Shown: positions 1-8,875 of the stretch, in pieces
Layout of the letters: every line of letters begins with the position of its first letter
Numbering within the stretch: position 1 is the first letter of the stretch
NCBI GenBank assembly: GCA_009602735.1
Contig: WELA01007991.1
Span: forward strand, 124,001 to 188,000
Reading direction: 5' to 3'
Length of the DNA stretch: 64,000 nucleotides
From: Mesotaenium endlicherianum
Taxonomy: Eukaryota; Streptophyta; Zygnematophyceae; Zygnematales; Mesotaeniaceae
Position numbers and translations under genes: made by a program
The notes under the pieces: model-generated
What the model saw: only the letters and a program-made list of their open reading frames with translations
The model's database searches: none
What the model was told of the DNA's origin: nothing

Positions 1-1844
1 CCTACGGTAGCTTTGGCCAGTGCCGGCGCATCGTTGATGCCATCACCCACCATGGCAGTAGGCGCTTTTGCATTAAAAGCGGCAATCTGATCGAGCTTCT
101 GTTGGGGTGTTTGTTCTGCGATGACCTGATCGATTCCGAGTTGTGCGGCAACCTGCTCACACTTTTCTTTCCTGTCACCACTGAGTAATATGGTAGTCAT
201 GCCCCTGGCTTTCAGGGCCGCAATTACCGATGCGGCTTCGGGTCTGATCTCATCGCTCACATCTATCCATCCCAGTAGTTCATTATTGCGAAGCAGGTAG
301 ATATTGTGCTTGTCGTCGCCCGTATGTGCAGCAGCGGCTTTGTATGATCCGGCCAGGTACTGGTTGCCTTCTTTATCCGTTGCCTGCATGCCCAGTCCTT
401 TTATCTCTTCTATTTTACTCCAACGTATATCGTCTTTTTTTTTCCATTCTTTGGTAATGGCACGCGCAATGGGGTGATTGGAATATTTCTCCAATGAAAA
501 AACGATGCGTTTAAAATCGTCGGCATTACCTGTTGCATGAAAGCCGGCTATTGTAAACTGACCGGTAGTAAGCGTTCCGGTTTTATCAAAGACTACCTGG
601 CGGATGCTTTTGAATATCTCAAGACTACGCGCATTTTTAAACAGTACACCATTGCGCGCCGCACGTCCCAACCCCACTGCAATGGCTGCAGGTGTGGCCA
701 GTCCCATGGCACAGGGACAGGCAATGACCAATACGGCAATGCTTCTCAGCAAACTGCTGCTGAAAGGTTGATGTCCGAAGAAATAGTTACCCAAAAATGC
801 CAGCAAAGCAATACTTAATACCGTTGGAACGAAAATGGCACTGATCTTATCGGCTAATTGTTGAACAGGTGGCTTTTCAGTTTGTGCTTCGCGAACGAGT
901 TTTAAAATATTGGCCAGTACGGTATCTTCCCCTACTGCAGTGATATAAGCTTTAAGCGTGCCCGATTCTATAACACTGCCACCGATCAGCAGGTCATTCA
1001 TTTTTTTCTCAACCGGAATGCTTTCACCTGTAACAATGGCTTCATTGACATTGGCTTCTCCCCATAATATTTTGGAATCCATTGGAACAGGCTCGCCGCT
1101 TTTGATGAGTACGAGATCGCCTACTTTAAGACTGGTGCTTTCTACCGGAAAAATATGCTCCTGGTGTTGTTCATCGTAAGCGATCATATTGGCCATCACT
1201 TTCTGGCTCACCGCTAATTTTTTCAACGCCGCCTGTGTGGTCTCAACAGATTTATCTTCCAGCCAATTGCCCAGGAATACCAGGGTAATGATCGCTGCTG
1301 CGGTTTCGTAAAAAAGATATTGTTCTGCTTGTCCGGTCAGCGTACCATAAAGGCTGTACACAAATGCTGCGATCGAACCCAGTGCAATGAGCACATTCAT
1401 ATTGGGTATCCCTTTCAACAAACTTTTAATAGCACTGCGCCCGAAAAAATCCATGCCAATCACTAACACCGGTATGGTAAGCGCCAATTGTACATAAGGA
1501 TTCATCAGGAAATGAATGTGAACACCCGGGATCATGTGCAACATCAGCGGCGCTGTGAAAATGATACACCAGGTAAAACGTTGCAAATGATTCCTGAATA
1601 ATTTCTTGCTGCCTTTGCTCTTTGCACCCTCGCCATTCAATACATGGTATCCCAATCCTTCAATGCCTTTCTCCAATTCCTGTTTAGAGGCGCCATTATT
1701 GATCTCGAAACTTACATCGCCCCCTACAAAATTTACTTTCACCTGCTGCATGCCTTTCCCCTGCAAGAATTTATCTACCGTGAGGGCGCAATTGGTACAA
1801 CTCATACCTTCTACTTTCCAGTTCACTTTTTCCATAACGGTCAT
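1..1844 (-). CDS. copA: Copper-translocating P-type ATPase (CopA type), partial
   Basis: Exports Cu(I) from the cytoplasm at the cost of ATP. The 614 codons in the window start at ATG 1844; the C-terminus lies beyond base 1. Residues 13-19 form an N-terminal heavy-metal-associated motif, GMSCTNC. Several membrane segments follow. The ion-binding CPC motif is at residues 376-378, the phosphorylation site DKTGTLT begins at D420, an SNHPIA motif of the nucleotide-binding domain comes later, and a GDGINDAP hinge motif is near the window edge. CPC with a single HMA domain fits copper (IB-1) pumps, although silver cannot be excluded. A second in-frame ATG at 1835 is possible. The gene is divergent from tsaE. 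The Cus-type efflux genes at the other end of the window would complement it by clearing copper from the periplasm. Confidence 0.93.
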   Translation of the reverse strand, partial: MTVMEKVNWKVEGMSCTNCALTVDKFLQGKGMQQVKVNFVGGDVSFEINNGASKQELEKGIEGLGYHVLNGEGAKSKGSKKLFRNHLQRFTWCIIFTAPLMLHMIPGVHIHFLMNPYVQLALTIPVLVIGMDFFGRSAIKSLLKGIPNMNVLIALGSIAAFVYSLYGTLTGQAEQYLFYETAAAIITLVFLGNWLEDKSVETTQAALKKLAVSQKVMANMIAYDEQHQEHIFPVESTSLKVGDLVLIKSGEPVPMDSKILWGEANVNEAIVTGESIPVEKKMNDLLIGGSVIESGTLKAYITAVGEDTVLANILKLVREAQTEKPPVQQLADKISAIFVPTVLSIALLAFLGNYFFGHQPFSSSLLRSIAVLVIACPCAMGLATPAAIAVGLGRAARNGVLFKNARSLEIFKSIRQVVFDKTGTLTTGQFTIAGFHATGNADDFKRIVFSLEKYSNHPIARAITKEWKKKDDIRWSKIEEIKGLGMQATDKEGNQYLAGSYKAAAAHTGDDKHNIYLLRNNELLGWIDVSDEIRPEAASVIAALKARGMTTILLSGDRKEKCEQVAAQLGIDQVIAEQTPQQKLDQIAAFNAKAPTAMVGDGINDAPALAKATV

Positions 1845-1860
1845 AATTAAAATTACCCTG

Positions 1861-1868
1861 CAAATTTA
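1861..1868 (-). promoter_or_regulatory. Probable -7 promoter element of copA
   Basis: Reading leftward, the sequence TAAATTTG fits the Bacteroidota -7 consensus TAnnTTTG exactly and lies 16 bases upstream of the copA ATG. No TTG is found at the usual -33 distance, so this is a half-site prediction. Confidence 0.45.
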
Positions 1869-1921
1869 CCACAACTGAATGGGGCTGTTGTTTCGATAAA
1901 GGAACTATTTCTACATCTATG

Positions 1922-1951
1922 TTGCATAGATGGAGCCCGGGTCTATCTTTG
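1922..1951 (+). promoter_or_regulatory. Promoter of tsaE (leaderless geometry)
   Basis: TTG at 1922-1924, 19 bases, then TATCTTTG at 1944-1951 matches the Bacteroidota consensus for the primary sigma factor. The tsaE ATG begins only four bases after the -7 element, so the transcript probably starts at or next to the start codon. Confidence 0.65.
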
Positions 1952-1955
1952 CATC

Positions 1956-2390
1956 ATGGATGCTATTTTTAGCCTGGGACAGATCAGGCAGGCGGCAAAG
2001 CTCGCATGGAAAGAAGGTAAACAAAAAAGGGTATGGGCATTCCATGCTGCTATGGGATCGGGGAAGACCACTTTCATTCATGCTTTATGTGAAGAGTTGG
2101 GTGTGAAAGATTCGATAGGCAGTCCCACTTTTGCTATTGTAAATGAATACCGGAGTCCGTTAGCGGGGACCATCTACCACATGGACTGGTACCGGTTAAA
2201 AGATGAAGAAGAAGCCATACAGGCTGGTATAGAAGACCAATTGTATAGCAAAGCAGTATGCCTGGTAGAATGGCCTGATAAGGCGGCCGGATTATTACCC
2301 GATGATACCCTGCATATTGTACTGGAAGTGCTGGACGAAGGCACCCGCCGGATATACTGCCTCCAGGAAAGCCCTGAAACTCTCCATTAA
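1956..2390 (+). CDS. tsaE: tRNA t6A biosynthesis ATPase TsaE
   Basis: TsaE is the small P-loop ATPase of the TsaBDE complex that makes N6-threonylcarbamoyladenosine at position 37 of ANN-decoding tRNAs in the cytoplasm. The protein has 144 residues, the usual family size. It carries a Walker A motif, AMGSGKTT, at residues 32-39, the family signature SPTFAIVNEY at about 56-65 and HMDWYRL at about 75-81. A promoter placed four bases before the ATG supports this start and suggests a leaderless mRNA. Alanine dehydrogenase follows 51 bases downstream on the same strand; the tsaE-ald order suggests co-transcription, although the gap could hold a separate promoter. Confidence 0.93.
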   Translation: MDAIFSLGQIRQAAKLAWKEGKQKRVWAFHAAMGSGKTTFIHALCEELGVKDSIGSPTFAIVNEYRSPLAGTIYHMDWYRLKDEEEAIQAGIEDQLYSKAVCLVEWPDKAAGLLPDDTLHIVLEVLDEGTRRIYCLQESPETLH

Positions 2391-2441
2391 AAAAGTTAAC
2401 TTTACCTATACTCACTTAAACCCAGCCCGCATTGTCTTTTT

Positions 2442-3656
2442 ATGGCAACTTCAAAACCCGCAATCAGTCCGTCTATTACTTATGAACCCCTGGAAGAAGT
2501 GCTCGATGTAAAACCGCAGGGCGCCAAACTCAATATCGGCATCCCCAAAGAGATCGCTTTCCAGGAAAACCGGATTGCATTAACGCCCGATGCGGTAGGG
2601 GTATTGGTGGCGAATGGTAACCAGGTGGCCGTGGAACACAAAGCAGGCGAGGGAAGTAACTATTCCGATAAGGATTATTCAGAGATGGGCGCCCGTATTG
2701 TGTACGACCGGGCCGATATTTTCAAATGCCCCATCCTGGTGAAAAGCGCACCGCCGGTGGAAGAAGACATGCCACTGTTACAGATGAACCAGACCGTTAT
2801 CTCCCCCATACATTTATCTGCCCTCAAAAAAGAGCATATAGAAAAGATGATGGAGAAAAGAGTGACTGCGCTCAGCTTTGAAAATTTCAAAGACGACAGC
2901 GGTACTTATCCCATCGTGCGCAGTATGAGTGAGATCGCAGGTAGTGCGGTGATGCTGATCGCGGGACAATACCTGAGCAGTTTCAATAATGGTAAGGGCG
3001 TGTTGCTGGGAGGTATCAGCGGTATACCACCCACCAAAGTAGTGATCATCGGCGCAGGTATCGTTGGTGAATTTGCTACACGCAATGCATTGGCATTGGG
3101 TGCTTCGGTGAAAGTGTTCGATAGCGATGTGTACCGGTTGAAACAATTGCAGAACAACCTGGGGCAACGCATCTGGACTTCCGTACTGGAACCGCGTATT
3201 TTATCGAAGCAATTAAAAACCTGCGAAGTGGCTGTGGGCGCTCTCAGCAATGAATATGGCCGTGCTCCTGTAGTAGTAACAGAAGCCATGGTAGCGGCGA
3301 TGCGCAAAGGCAGCATCATCATTGATGTGGCGATTGATCGGGGCGGATGTTTTGAAACCAGTGAGCTGACCAGTTATGAAAACCCTACTTTCATCAAACA
3401 CGATGTAATCCATTATTGTGTACCCAATATCCCCAGCGGATTCGCGCGTACCGCCAGTCAGGCCATCAGCAACGTGCTGATGCCATTGATACTGGAAGTG
3501 AGCGATGAAGGCGGATTGGAAGAAATGGTTTGGCACAATTTCAATCTCCGCGAGGGCATCTATATGTTCAAAGGAGCGCTCACCGATTTTTATATCAGCC
3601 AGAAATTCGACCTGAAATACACCGATCTGAATCTTTTGATTGCGAGCAGAAGATAA
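2442..3656 (+). CDS. ald: Alanine dehydrogenase
   Basis: Catalyses NAD-dependent interconversion of L-alanine and pyruvate plus ammonia in the cytoplasm. The 404-residue protein is about 30 residues longer than classic Ald (around 371), the extra length being an N-terminal segment before NIGIPKE at residue 31. The N-terminal AlaDh/PNT domain covers about residues 31-165. The Rossmann domain has the glycine motif GAGIVGEF at 204-211 followed by an acidic strand end at VFD. The C-terminal signature HYCVPNIPSGFARTAS is present. Transhydrogenase alpha and lysine/saccharopine dehydrogenases share the fold, but the C-terminal signature favours Ald. The gene converges on the RND operon, with a REP-like palindrome between them. 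Confidence 0.9.
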   Translation: MATSKPAISPSITYEPLEEVLDVKPQGAKLNIGIPKEIAFQENRIALTPDAVGVLVANGNQVAVEHKAGEGSNYSDKDYSEMGARIVYDRADIFKCPILVKSAPPVEEDMPLLQMNQTVISPIHLSALKKEHIEKMMEKRVTALSFENFKDDSGTYPIVRSMSEIAGSAVMLIAGQYLSSFNNGKGVLLGGISGIPPTKVVIIGAGIVGEFATRNALALGASVKVFDSDVYRLKQLQNNLGQRIWTSVLEPRILSKQLKTCEVAVGALSNEYGRAPVVVTEAMVAAMRKGSIIIDVAIDRGGCFETSELTSYENPTFIKHDVIHYCVPNIPSGFARTASQAISNVLMPLILEVSDEGGLEEMVWHNFNLREGIYMFKGALTDFYISQKFDLKYTDLNLLIASRR

Positions 3657-3667
3657 AATCATTGAGC

Positions 3668-3748
3668 CGTCATCCTGAGCGAGCGAAGCGAGTCGAAGGA
3701 TCTGTCTGAATGTTCAGTGAGATCCCTCGGCTACGCTCGGGAAGACGG
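3668..3748. repeat. REP-like palindromic repeat
   Basis: Starts with CGTCATCCTGAGCGAGCG, continues with a GTCGAAGGATC-type segment and ends with CCTCGGCTACGCTCGGGAAGACGG. The two halves are imperfect reverse complements, so RNA from either strand can fold. The same element occurs at 56145-56247 and 56655-56848. It sits between the convergent genes ald and the RND adaptor, where it could stop transcription from both sides. Confidence 0.75.
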
Positions 3749-3756
3749 GCTTAGAT

Positions 3757-4875
3757 TTAATTCTTCAATTGTATATACACCGTCGAATGATCCCTGATCT
3801 CTTCATTGGCCGCTTTGATGAGGGTATCACCGGCGTTAAGCTTTCCGAATAATTCAACATTGCCATTTACCTCGTTGCCCTTTTGTACCGGCACCCATTC
3901 TGCTTTGTTGTCGTTTACCCTGATCACAAAAGTGCCGGTACTGGCATTGAGTACAGCAGATTTAGGCGCCGTGAGGCTGCTGTCTTTGTTATTCAGCGGA
4001 AGGTTAACATCTGCGATCATACCGGGTAATAATTTTTTATCCGCATTCAATACATCCATTTCAATCCTTTGCGAACGAAGCCTGGTATCGAGCGCACCTG
4101 CGAGACGATTCACTTTTGCACTGAACACCTGGCCGGGGAATGCTTTCACAGAGAATTTCACCCCACTGTTGTCGTGCAGGTAACTGCTGTATGCTTCGGG
4201 AACAGCAATCACAAGACGTAGTTTTTTCTGTTCCTGTAAGGTAAACATCGGCAGTTCTGATCCTTTACCCGAAGGGCCTACATAAGCGCCGGGGTTCACA
4301 TTGCGCGCTGTAATGATGCCATTGAAAGGCGCCCTTATTTCGAGATAGTCTTTGTTGGCAGTTACTTCATGATAAGCTGCTTTGGCAGCCTGCAATTGCG
4401 CGTAATCAGATTTTTGGCGGGCCAATGCCAGATCGAGGTCGTTAGGAGAAATGGTTCCCGGGGTTTTGCTTGTTTCCAACAGCCTTTCATAATTCGCTTT
4501 GCTGGCGAGGTAGATGGCTTCGAAAGATTTGAGCTTTGATTCGGCCCCCGATAATTGAGAACCGATCTCGGGCGCTTCCATAGTGGCTAGTAACTGACCC
4601 TGGGTTACCTGCGTTCCCACATCGGCATGTATCTTTTTTACAAAGCTGCTCACTTTGGCATAGATATCTACCTGCTGAAAAGCAACCAGCTCACCGGGCA
4701 TCTGAAGCGACGCGGTTAACTGCTGTTTTTGTACCAGCACAACTTCTGCGGCCGGAGGTGCCACCGCATGTGTTTCTTTTTCTTTCTTAGCATCACCTGA
4801 GTTACAACCGGCTACGATCAGGAACGAAAGACCCGCTGCCAGTGATGGATATAGTTTGTTGAATGTTTTACGCAT
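3757..4875 (-). CDS. RND efflux periplasmic adaptor, lipoprotein
   Basis: Membrane-fusion (HlyD/AcrA-type) subunit linking an inner-membrane RND pump to an outer-membrane TolC channel. ATG 4875 is preferred because it opens a lipoprotein signal peptide, MRKTFNKLYPSLAAGLSFLI, ending in the lipobox VAGC. Codons upstream of it read as unlikely coding sequence. The 372-residue protein shows a barrel-sandwich segment with QQVDIYAKVSSFV and GTQVTQGQLL, an alpha-hairpin and a beta-barrel, ending with a C-terminal membrane-proximal domain. The start overlaps the stop of the permease gene by 8 bases (4868-4875), so translation is coupled. Gene order TolC, permease, adaptor is the reverse of the more common order. 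The substrate cannot be told from sequence. Confidence 0.9.
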   Translation of the reverse strand: MRKTFNKLYPSLAAGLSFLIVAGCNSGDAKKEKETHAVAPPAAEVVLVQKQQLTASLQMPGELVAFQQVDIYAKVSSFVKKIHADVGTQVTQGQLLATMEAPEIGSQLSGAESKLKSFEAIYLASKANYERLLETSKTPGTISPNDLDLALARQKSDYAQLQAAKAAYHEVTANKDYLEIRAPFNGIITARNVNPGAYVGPSGKGSELPMFTLQEQKKLRLVIAVPEAYSSYLHDNSGVKFSVKAFPGQVFSAKVNRLAGALDTRLRSQRIEMDVLNADKKLLPGMIADVNLPLNNKDSSLTAPKSAVLNASTGTFVIRVNDNKAEWVPVQKGNEVNGNVELFGKLNAGDTLIKAANEEIRDHSTVYIQLKN

Positions 4876-7800
4876 GTTTTGTACGGTTATCGAAAAGTGA
4901 ACGGATATAGTGTTTGCTTTCTTTGTCTTCCGGATCCAGTGAAACAGACTGTGTGCCCGATTTTTCCTGCGCCCATGCAAATATCACGGGCAATATGAAC
5001 AACGCAGCGAATGTAGAAGCGATCAATCCGCCGATCACTGCTCTTCCCAGCGGCGCCGATTGGTCGCCTGCTTCACCTAAACCGCTGGCCATGGGTATCA
5101 TGCCCACCACCATGGCCAATGCTGTCATCAATATAGGGCGCAATCGCAGCGCTGCCGCTTCTTTGGCCGATAAGAACGCGTTGCCATTGTGTTTGCGCAA
5201 CTGTTCGGCATTGGTGATCAGCAGTACGGAGTTGGAAATAGAAACGCCTACCGACATGATGATGCCCATATACGACTGCAGGTTCAGTGTTGAACCCGTT
5301 AACATCAATAGCGACAAGGAGCCCAGCAATACAGCCGGCACAGTGGCCAATACCACCAGTGATACTTTGAAAGACTGGAAGTTGGCAGCCAGCATGAGGA
5401 AGATCACCACAATAGCTACCATGAGTCCCGATTGCAGGCTGTCCAGCGTTTCGGTGAGCGTAGTACTCAAACCAATAGGCTCTATGCTCAATCCACGTGG
5501 CAATTCACCAAGAGAAGCGATCGCTTTTTTTACATCGTTCGATGCAGCGCCGAGGTCTGTTTTGTGAACATTGGCTGTTACAGACAAGGCAGGCATAGCG
5601 CCCAGGTTGTCGTTCTCGCCGTAGGCAGTACCAGTGGCTAACGTAGCCACATCGCCTAATACAGGCCGGACAGCATTCTTTTGCAATGCGATTTCCTTGA
5701 GATCATTGGTGCTGGCCATTTTACTTTCCGGAACCTCCACCTGCACACTGTAACTGTATCCCGCCTTTTCGTCCATCCAGATATTTTTGTCGGTGAAGCG
5801 GGATGAAGAAGTGGAGGTGATGAGCGATCTTGATACATCATTCATGTCAAGACCCAACTGCGCAGCTTTTACACGGTCAACGTTTACATTAATAGTAGGA
5901 TACTTAGTAGATTGGCCCAACTGCACATCGCGCAGGTAATTGATCTCTTTCAGGCGATCGATGATCTTTGCGGCATAGACTTCATTGGTCTTTTTATTTC
6001 TGCCCGATACCCTTACTTCGATAGGAGTAGGAGAGCCCTGGCTCAATATTTTTTCGGTTAACTCAATTGGTTCAAAAGATGGCTTTACATCCGGTACTTC
6101 CTGTTTCATCCGCTCGCGGATCTTGTCTTTCAATTCATCGAGATTGGTTCTGTAACCTTCTTTAAGACTTACTTGTATTACGGCTTCTTGCGGACCAGGC
6201 ATGAATAGATAAATAGGGCTGGTAGAAAACTGTGAAGGATGCTGACCAACAAAAGCAGAAGTCACATTGATGTTTTCAGCGCCTACAATAGACTTGATGA
6301 TATTGAGAACCTTGATGGTCTTTTCTTCTGTACGTTCTGCCCTGGTTCCTTCGGGTGCACGTAAACGCACCTGGAACTGACCACTGTTTACTTTGGGTAA
6401 TACATCCCTGCCTATAGAAGAGAGCATCCACCAGGCAAGGCCGGATATAACGAGCACATAAGCAATGGTAATGGGTTTGCGGTAAGGCATCAACCTTTCG
6501 CTGAAACGGATGAAACGGTTCCTGAATTTTTCAAAACGTGTCAATGATTTTTTATCACCGCTCTCACATTGTTCGATGAGTACTTTTTTCTGATCCCAGG
6601 TATCTTTCTCCGATTCTTTTGTGAGTGCCGATGTTTTGAACTGGGCTTCATCTTCAGAAAGTCTGCCTTTTTTCTTTTTGCCGGCTTTGTGACTTTTCAT
6701 GATCCAGTTGGCCATGATAGGCACGAATGTCTGCGCCAGGAAATAAGATACGATCATGGAAAAACCAATGGCCAGCGCCAATGGCAGAAACAAGGAATCG
6801 GGAATACCGCTCATGGTAAATGCCGGCGCGAATACTGCAAGGATGCAGAAAAGGATTAACAGCTTAGGGAATGCGATTTCTTTACAGGCATCCCAGATGG
6901 CCAGCGCCTTGGGTTTACCCATATCGAAGTGTTGGTGAATGTTCTCGATGGTTACCGTACTCTCATCCACCAATATACCAATGGCCAATGCCAGTCCGCT
7001 CAACGTCATGATATTGATGGTTTGCCCGAAAAGATTCAGGAACAAAACACCGGATATGATAGATGTAGGAATGGTGAGGATCACGATCAATGCACCCCTG
7101 CTATCGCCCAGGAACAACAATACCATCAAACCGGTAAGGATAGCTCCGATGGCGCCTTCACTCAACAGGCTTTTCACGGAATTGATCACATAGGTAGACT
7201 GATCGAATTCGTACGACAATGTAACATCTTCCGGTAATTGCGCTTGTAATCTGGGGAGCGCTTGTTTCAGTTTCTGAACCACTTCCCAGGTAGATGCATC
7301 TCCGCTTTTTGCAATACTGAGGTAAACAGAGCGTTTGCCGTTTACCAAAGCATATCCCACTGTTACGTCGGCGCCGTCTTCTACCGTAGCTACATCACGC
7401 AGGTAAAGATTCTGTACGCCGCCTTTGAATAAAGGAATGTTCTCAAAATCTTTTACTGTTTTAATCAACGTATTAGTGGGTGAAATATAGTTGGTATCGC
7501 CTATACGGATGTTGCCGGAAGGGGTTGTCTGGTTGTTCACCTTCAATGCTTCTACCACCTGATCGGGTGTCAGGTTATGCGAGCGTAGCAGCGTAGGATC
7601 AACTTTAACAACGATGGTTCTTACGTTACCGCCAAAAGGAGGTGAAGAAAGCAGGCCGGGTATGGCAGTGAATGAGGCGCGCACATAAACGTTGGCCATG
7701 TCCATCAGCTCGTTGTTGGTACGCACATTACTGCGCAGTACCAGTTGTCCAACCGGTAAAGTGGAAGCATCGAAACGGATGATGAAAGGCGGCTGCGACC

Positions 7801-8164
7801 CCTGCGGGAAGATGGCTTGTATACGGTTGGCGCTGGCGCTCAATTCCGCAGAAGCCTGTGCCATATTGGTGCCTGGATAAAAAGTGATCTTGATGAGGGT
7901 AAGTCCCTGGATGTTTTTGGTCTCAACAGTTTTGATACCATTGACATAAGAAAGAATGTTGACATATTGCTTGCCAAAAAGCGCTTCCATCTGGTCGGGC
8001 GTATAACCGCCAAAAGGGTGGGCCAGGTACATAACAGGTAAATCGAGCTTGGGAAATATATCGATCTTGATGCTGTTCACGGCTTTGATACCAAAGAAAA
8101 ACAATCCTGCAACCAGCACCATGATGCTGATCGGTTTACGCAGTGCAAAACGGATCATGTTCAT
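4868..8164 (-). CDS. RND-family multidrug efflux permease (AcrB-like)
   Basis: Proton-driven inner-membrane pump of 1098 residues. It begins MNMIRFALRKPISIMV, typical of RND N-termini, and has the two-fold repeat of a transmembrane helix, a large periplasmic loop and six further helices. TM4 reads GILVDESTVTIENIHQ: one Asp of the proton relay is kept, and the usual second Asp of hydrophobe pumps is Glu. An unusually long lysine-rich cytoplasmic insert of roughly 80 residues (KSHKAGKKKKGRLSEDE onward) separates the two halves. It lies 8 bases after the TolC gene and overlaps the adaptor gene, so the three form one operon. Closest in character to HAE1/MdtBC-type pumps of Bacteroidota; the exported compound is unknown. 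Confidence 0.92.
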   Translation of the reverse strand: MNMIRFALRKPISIMVLVAGLFFFGIKAVNSIKIDIFPKLDLPVMYLAHPFGGYTPDQMEALFGKQYVNILSYVNGIKTVETKNIQGLTLIKITFYPGTNMAQASAELSASANRIQAIFPQGSQPPFIIRFDASTLPVGQLVLRSNVRTNNELMDMANVYVRASFTAIPGLLSSPPFGGNVRTIVVKVDPTLLRSHNLTPDQVVEALKVNNQTTPSGNIRIGDTNYISPTNTLIKTVKDFENIPLFKGGVQNLYLRDVATVEDGADVTVGYALVNGKRSVYLSIAKSGDASTWEVVQKLKQALPRLQAQLPEDVTLSYEFDQSTYVINSVKSLLSEGAIGAILTGLMVLLFLGDSRGALIVILTIPTSIISGVLFLNLFGQTINIMTLSGLALAIGILVDESTVTIENIHQHFDMGKPKALAIWDACKEIAFPKLLILFCILAVFAPAFTMSGIPDSLFLPLALAIGFSMIVSYFLAQTFVPIMANWIMKSHKAGKKKKGRLSEDEAQFKTSALTKESEKDTWDQKKVLIEQCESGDKKSLTRFEKFRNRFIRFSERLMPYRKPITIAYVLVISGLAWWMLSSIGRDVLPKVNSGQFQVRLRAPEGTRAERTEEKTIKVLNIIKSIVGAENINVTSAFVGQHPSQFSTSPIYLFMPGPQEAVIQVSLKEGYRTNLDELKDKIRERMKQEVPDVKPSFEPIELTEKILSQGSPTPIEVRVSGRNKKTNEVYAAKIIDRLKEINYLRDVQLGQSTKYPTINVNVDRVKAAQLGLDMNDVSRSLITSTSSSRFTDKNIWMDEKAGYSYSVQVEVPESKMASTNDLKEIALQKNAVRPVLGDVATLATGTAYGENDNLGAMPALSVTANVHKTDLGAASNDVKKAIASLGELPRGLSIEPIGLSTTLTETLDSLQSGLMVAIVVIFLMLAANFQSFKVSLVVLATVPAVLLGSLSLLMLTGSTLNLQSYMGIIMSVGVSISNSVLLITNAEQLRKHNGNAFLSAKEAAALRLRPILMTALAMVVGMIPMASGLGEAGDQSAPLGRAVIGGLIASTFAALFILPVIFAWAQEKSGTQSVSLDPEDKESKHYIRSLFDNRTKHA

Positions 8165-8382
8165 ACTAACTATTATTTTACCTGTTTCAGGAATAAATCA
8201 AAATCACCCGAGGCTGCTGCCTTCAACAGCAAGGCCTGCCATACATTGATGAAAGCCACGCCGATATCTGTTTCCGCTTTATTTACTGCATACAATGCTT
8301 GCTGGAGGTCTACAATATTGGCCAGTCCGTTTTTATACAAAACGCTTTTCTGTAAATAAGCATCCGATGCCGCTTTGTATTG

Positions 8383-8628
8383 TCTGGGCACTTCCTTGCA
8401 AGCCTGGAGGGCGTTTTCAATGCGTTGATCGGAAAGGATCAGTTGGTCTTTCAATTGTGTATTCACCAGGTCGTATTCCGATTGATAAGCCTGGGTAATG
8501 AAATGCTGTGCTGCTGCCTGGTGTTTGATCTTGGATGGACTCATCAAGTTCCAGGAAACAGACAAACCTGCAACATAATTGCTGCGAGAAGGGTTGATGC
8601 CGCTAAAATAACTTTTCGAATACCTGTC
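8383..8628. repeat. Direct repeat, copy A (246 bp)
   Basis: Identical in length to 8630-8875 and different from it at 9 of 246 positions; only one codon changes an amino acid. The mostly silent differences suggest homologous sequence from two strains. Confidence 0.95.
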
Positions 8629-8629
8629 N
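8629..8629. other. Undetermined base (N) at a probable contig junction
   Basis: The only ambiguous base in the window. It separates the two 246-bp direct repeats and breaks the TolC reading frame. Confidence 0.95.
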
Positions 8630-8875
8630 TCTGGGCACTTCCTTGCAAGCCTGGAGGGCGTTTTCAATGCGTTGATCGGAAAGGATCAGTTGGTCTTTCA
8701 ATTGTGTATTCACCAGGTCGTATTCCGACTCGTAAGCCTGGGTAATGAAATGCTGCGCTGCTGCCTGGTGTTTGATCTTGGATGGACTCATCAGGTTCCA
8801 GGAAACAGACAGACCCGCAACATAATTACTGCGCGAAGGGTTGATGCCGCTAAAATAACTTTTCGAATACCTGTC
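8630..8875. repeat. Direct repeat, copy B (246 bp)
   Basis: Second copy of the TolC segment at 8383-8628, starting TCTGGGCACTTCC and ending ACCTGTC. It continues directly into the rest of the TolC gene on its right side. Confidence 0.95.
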
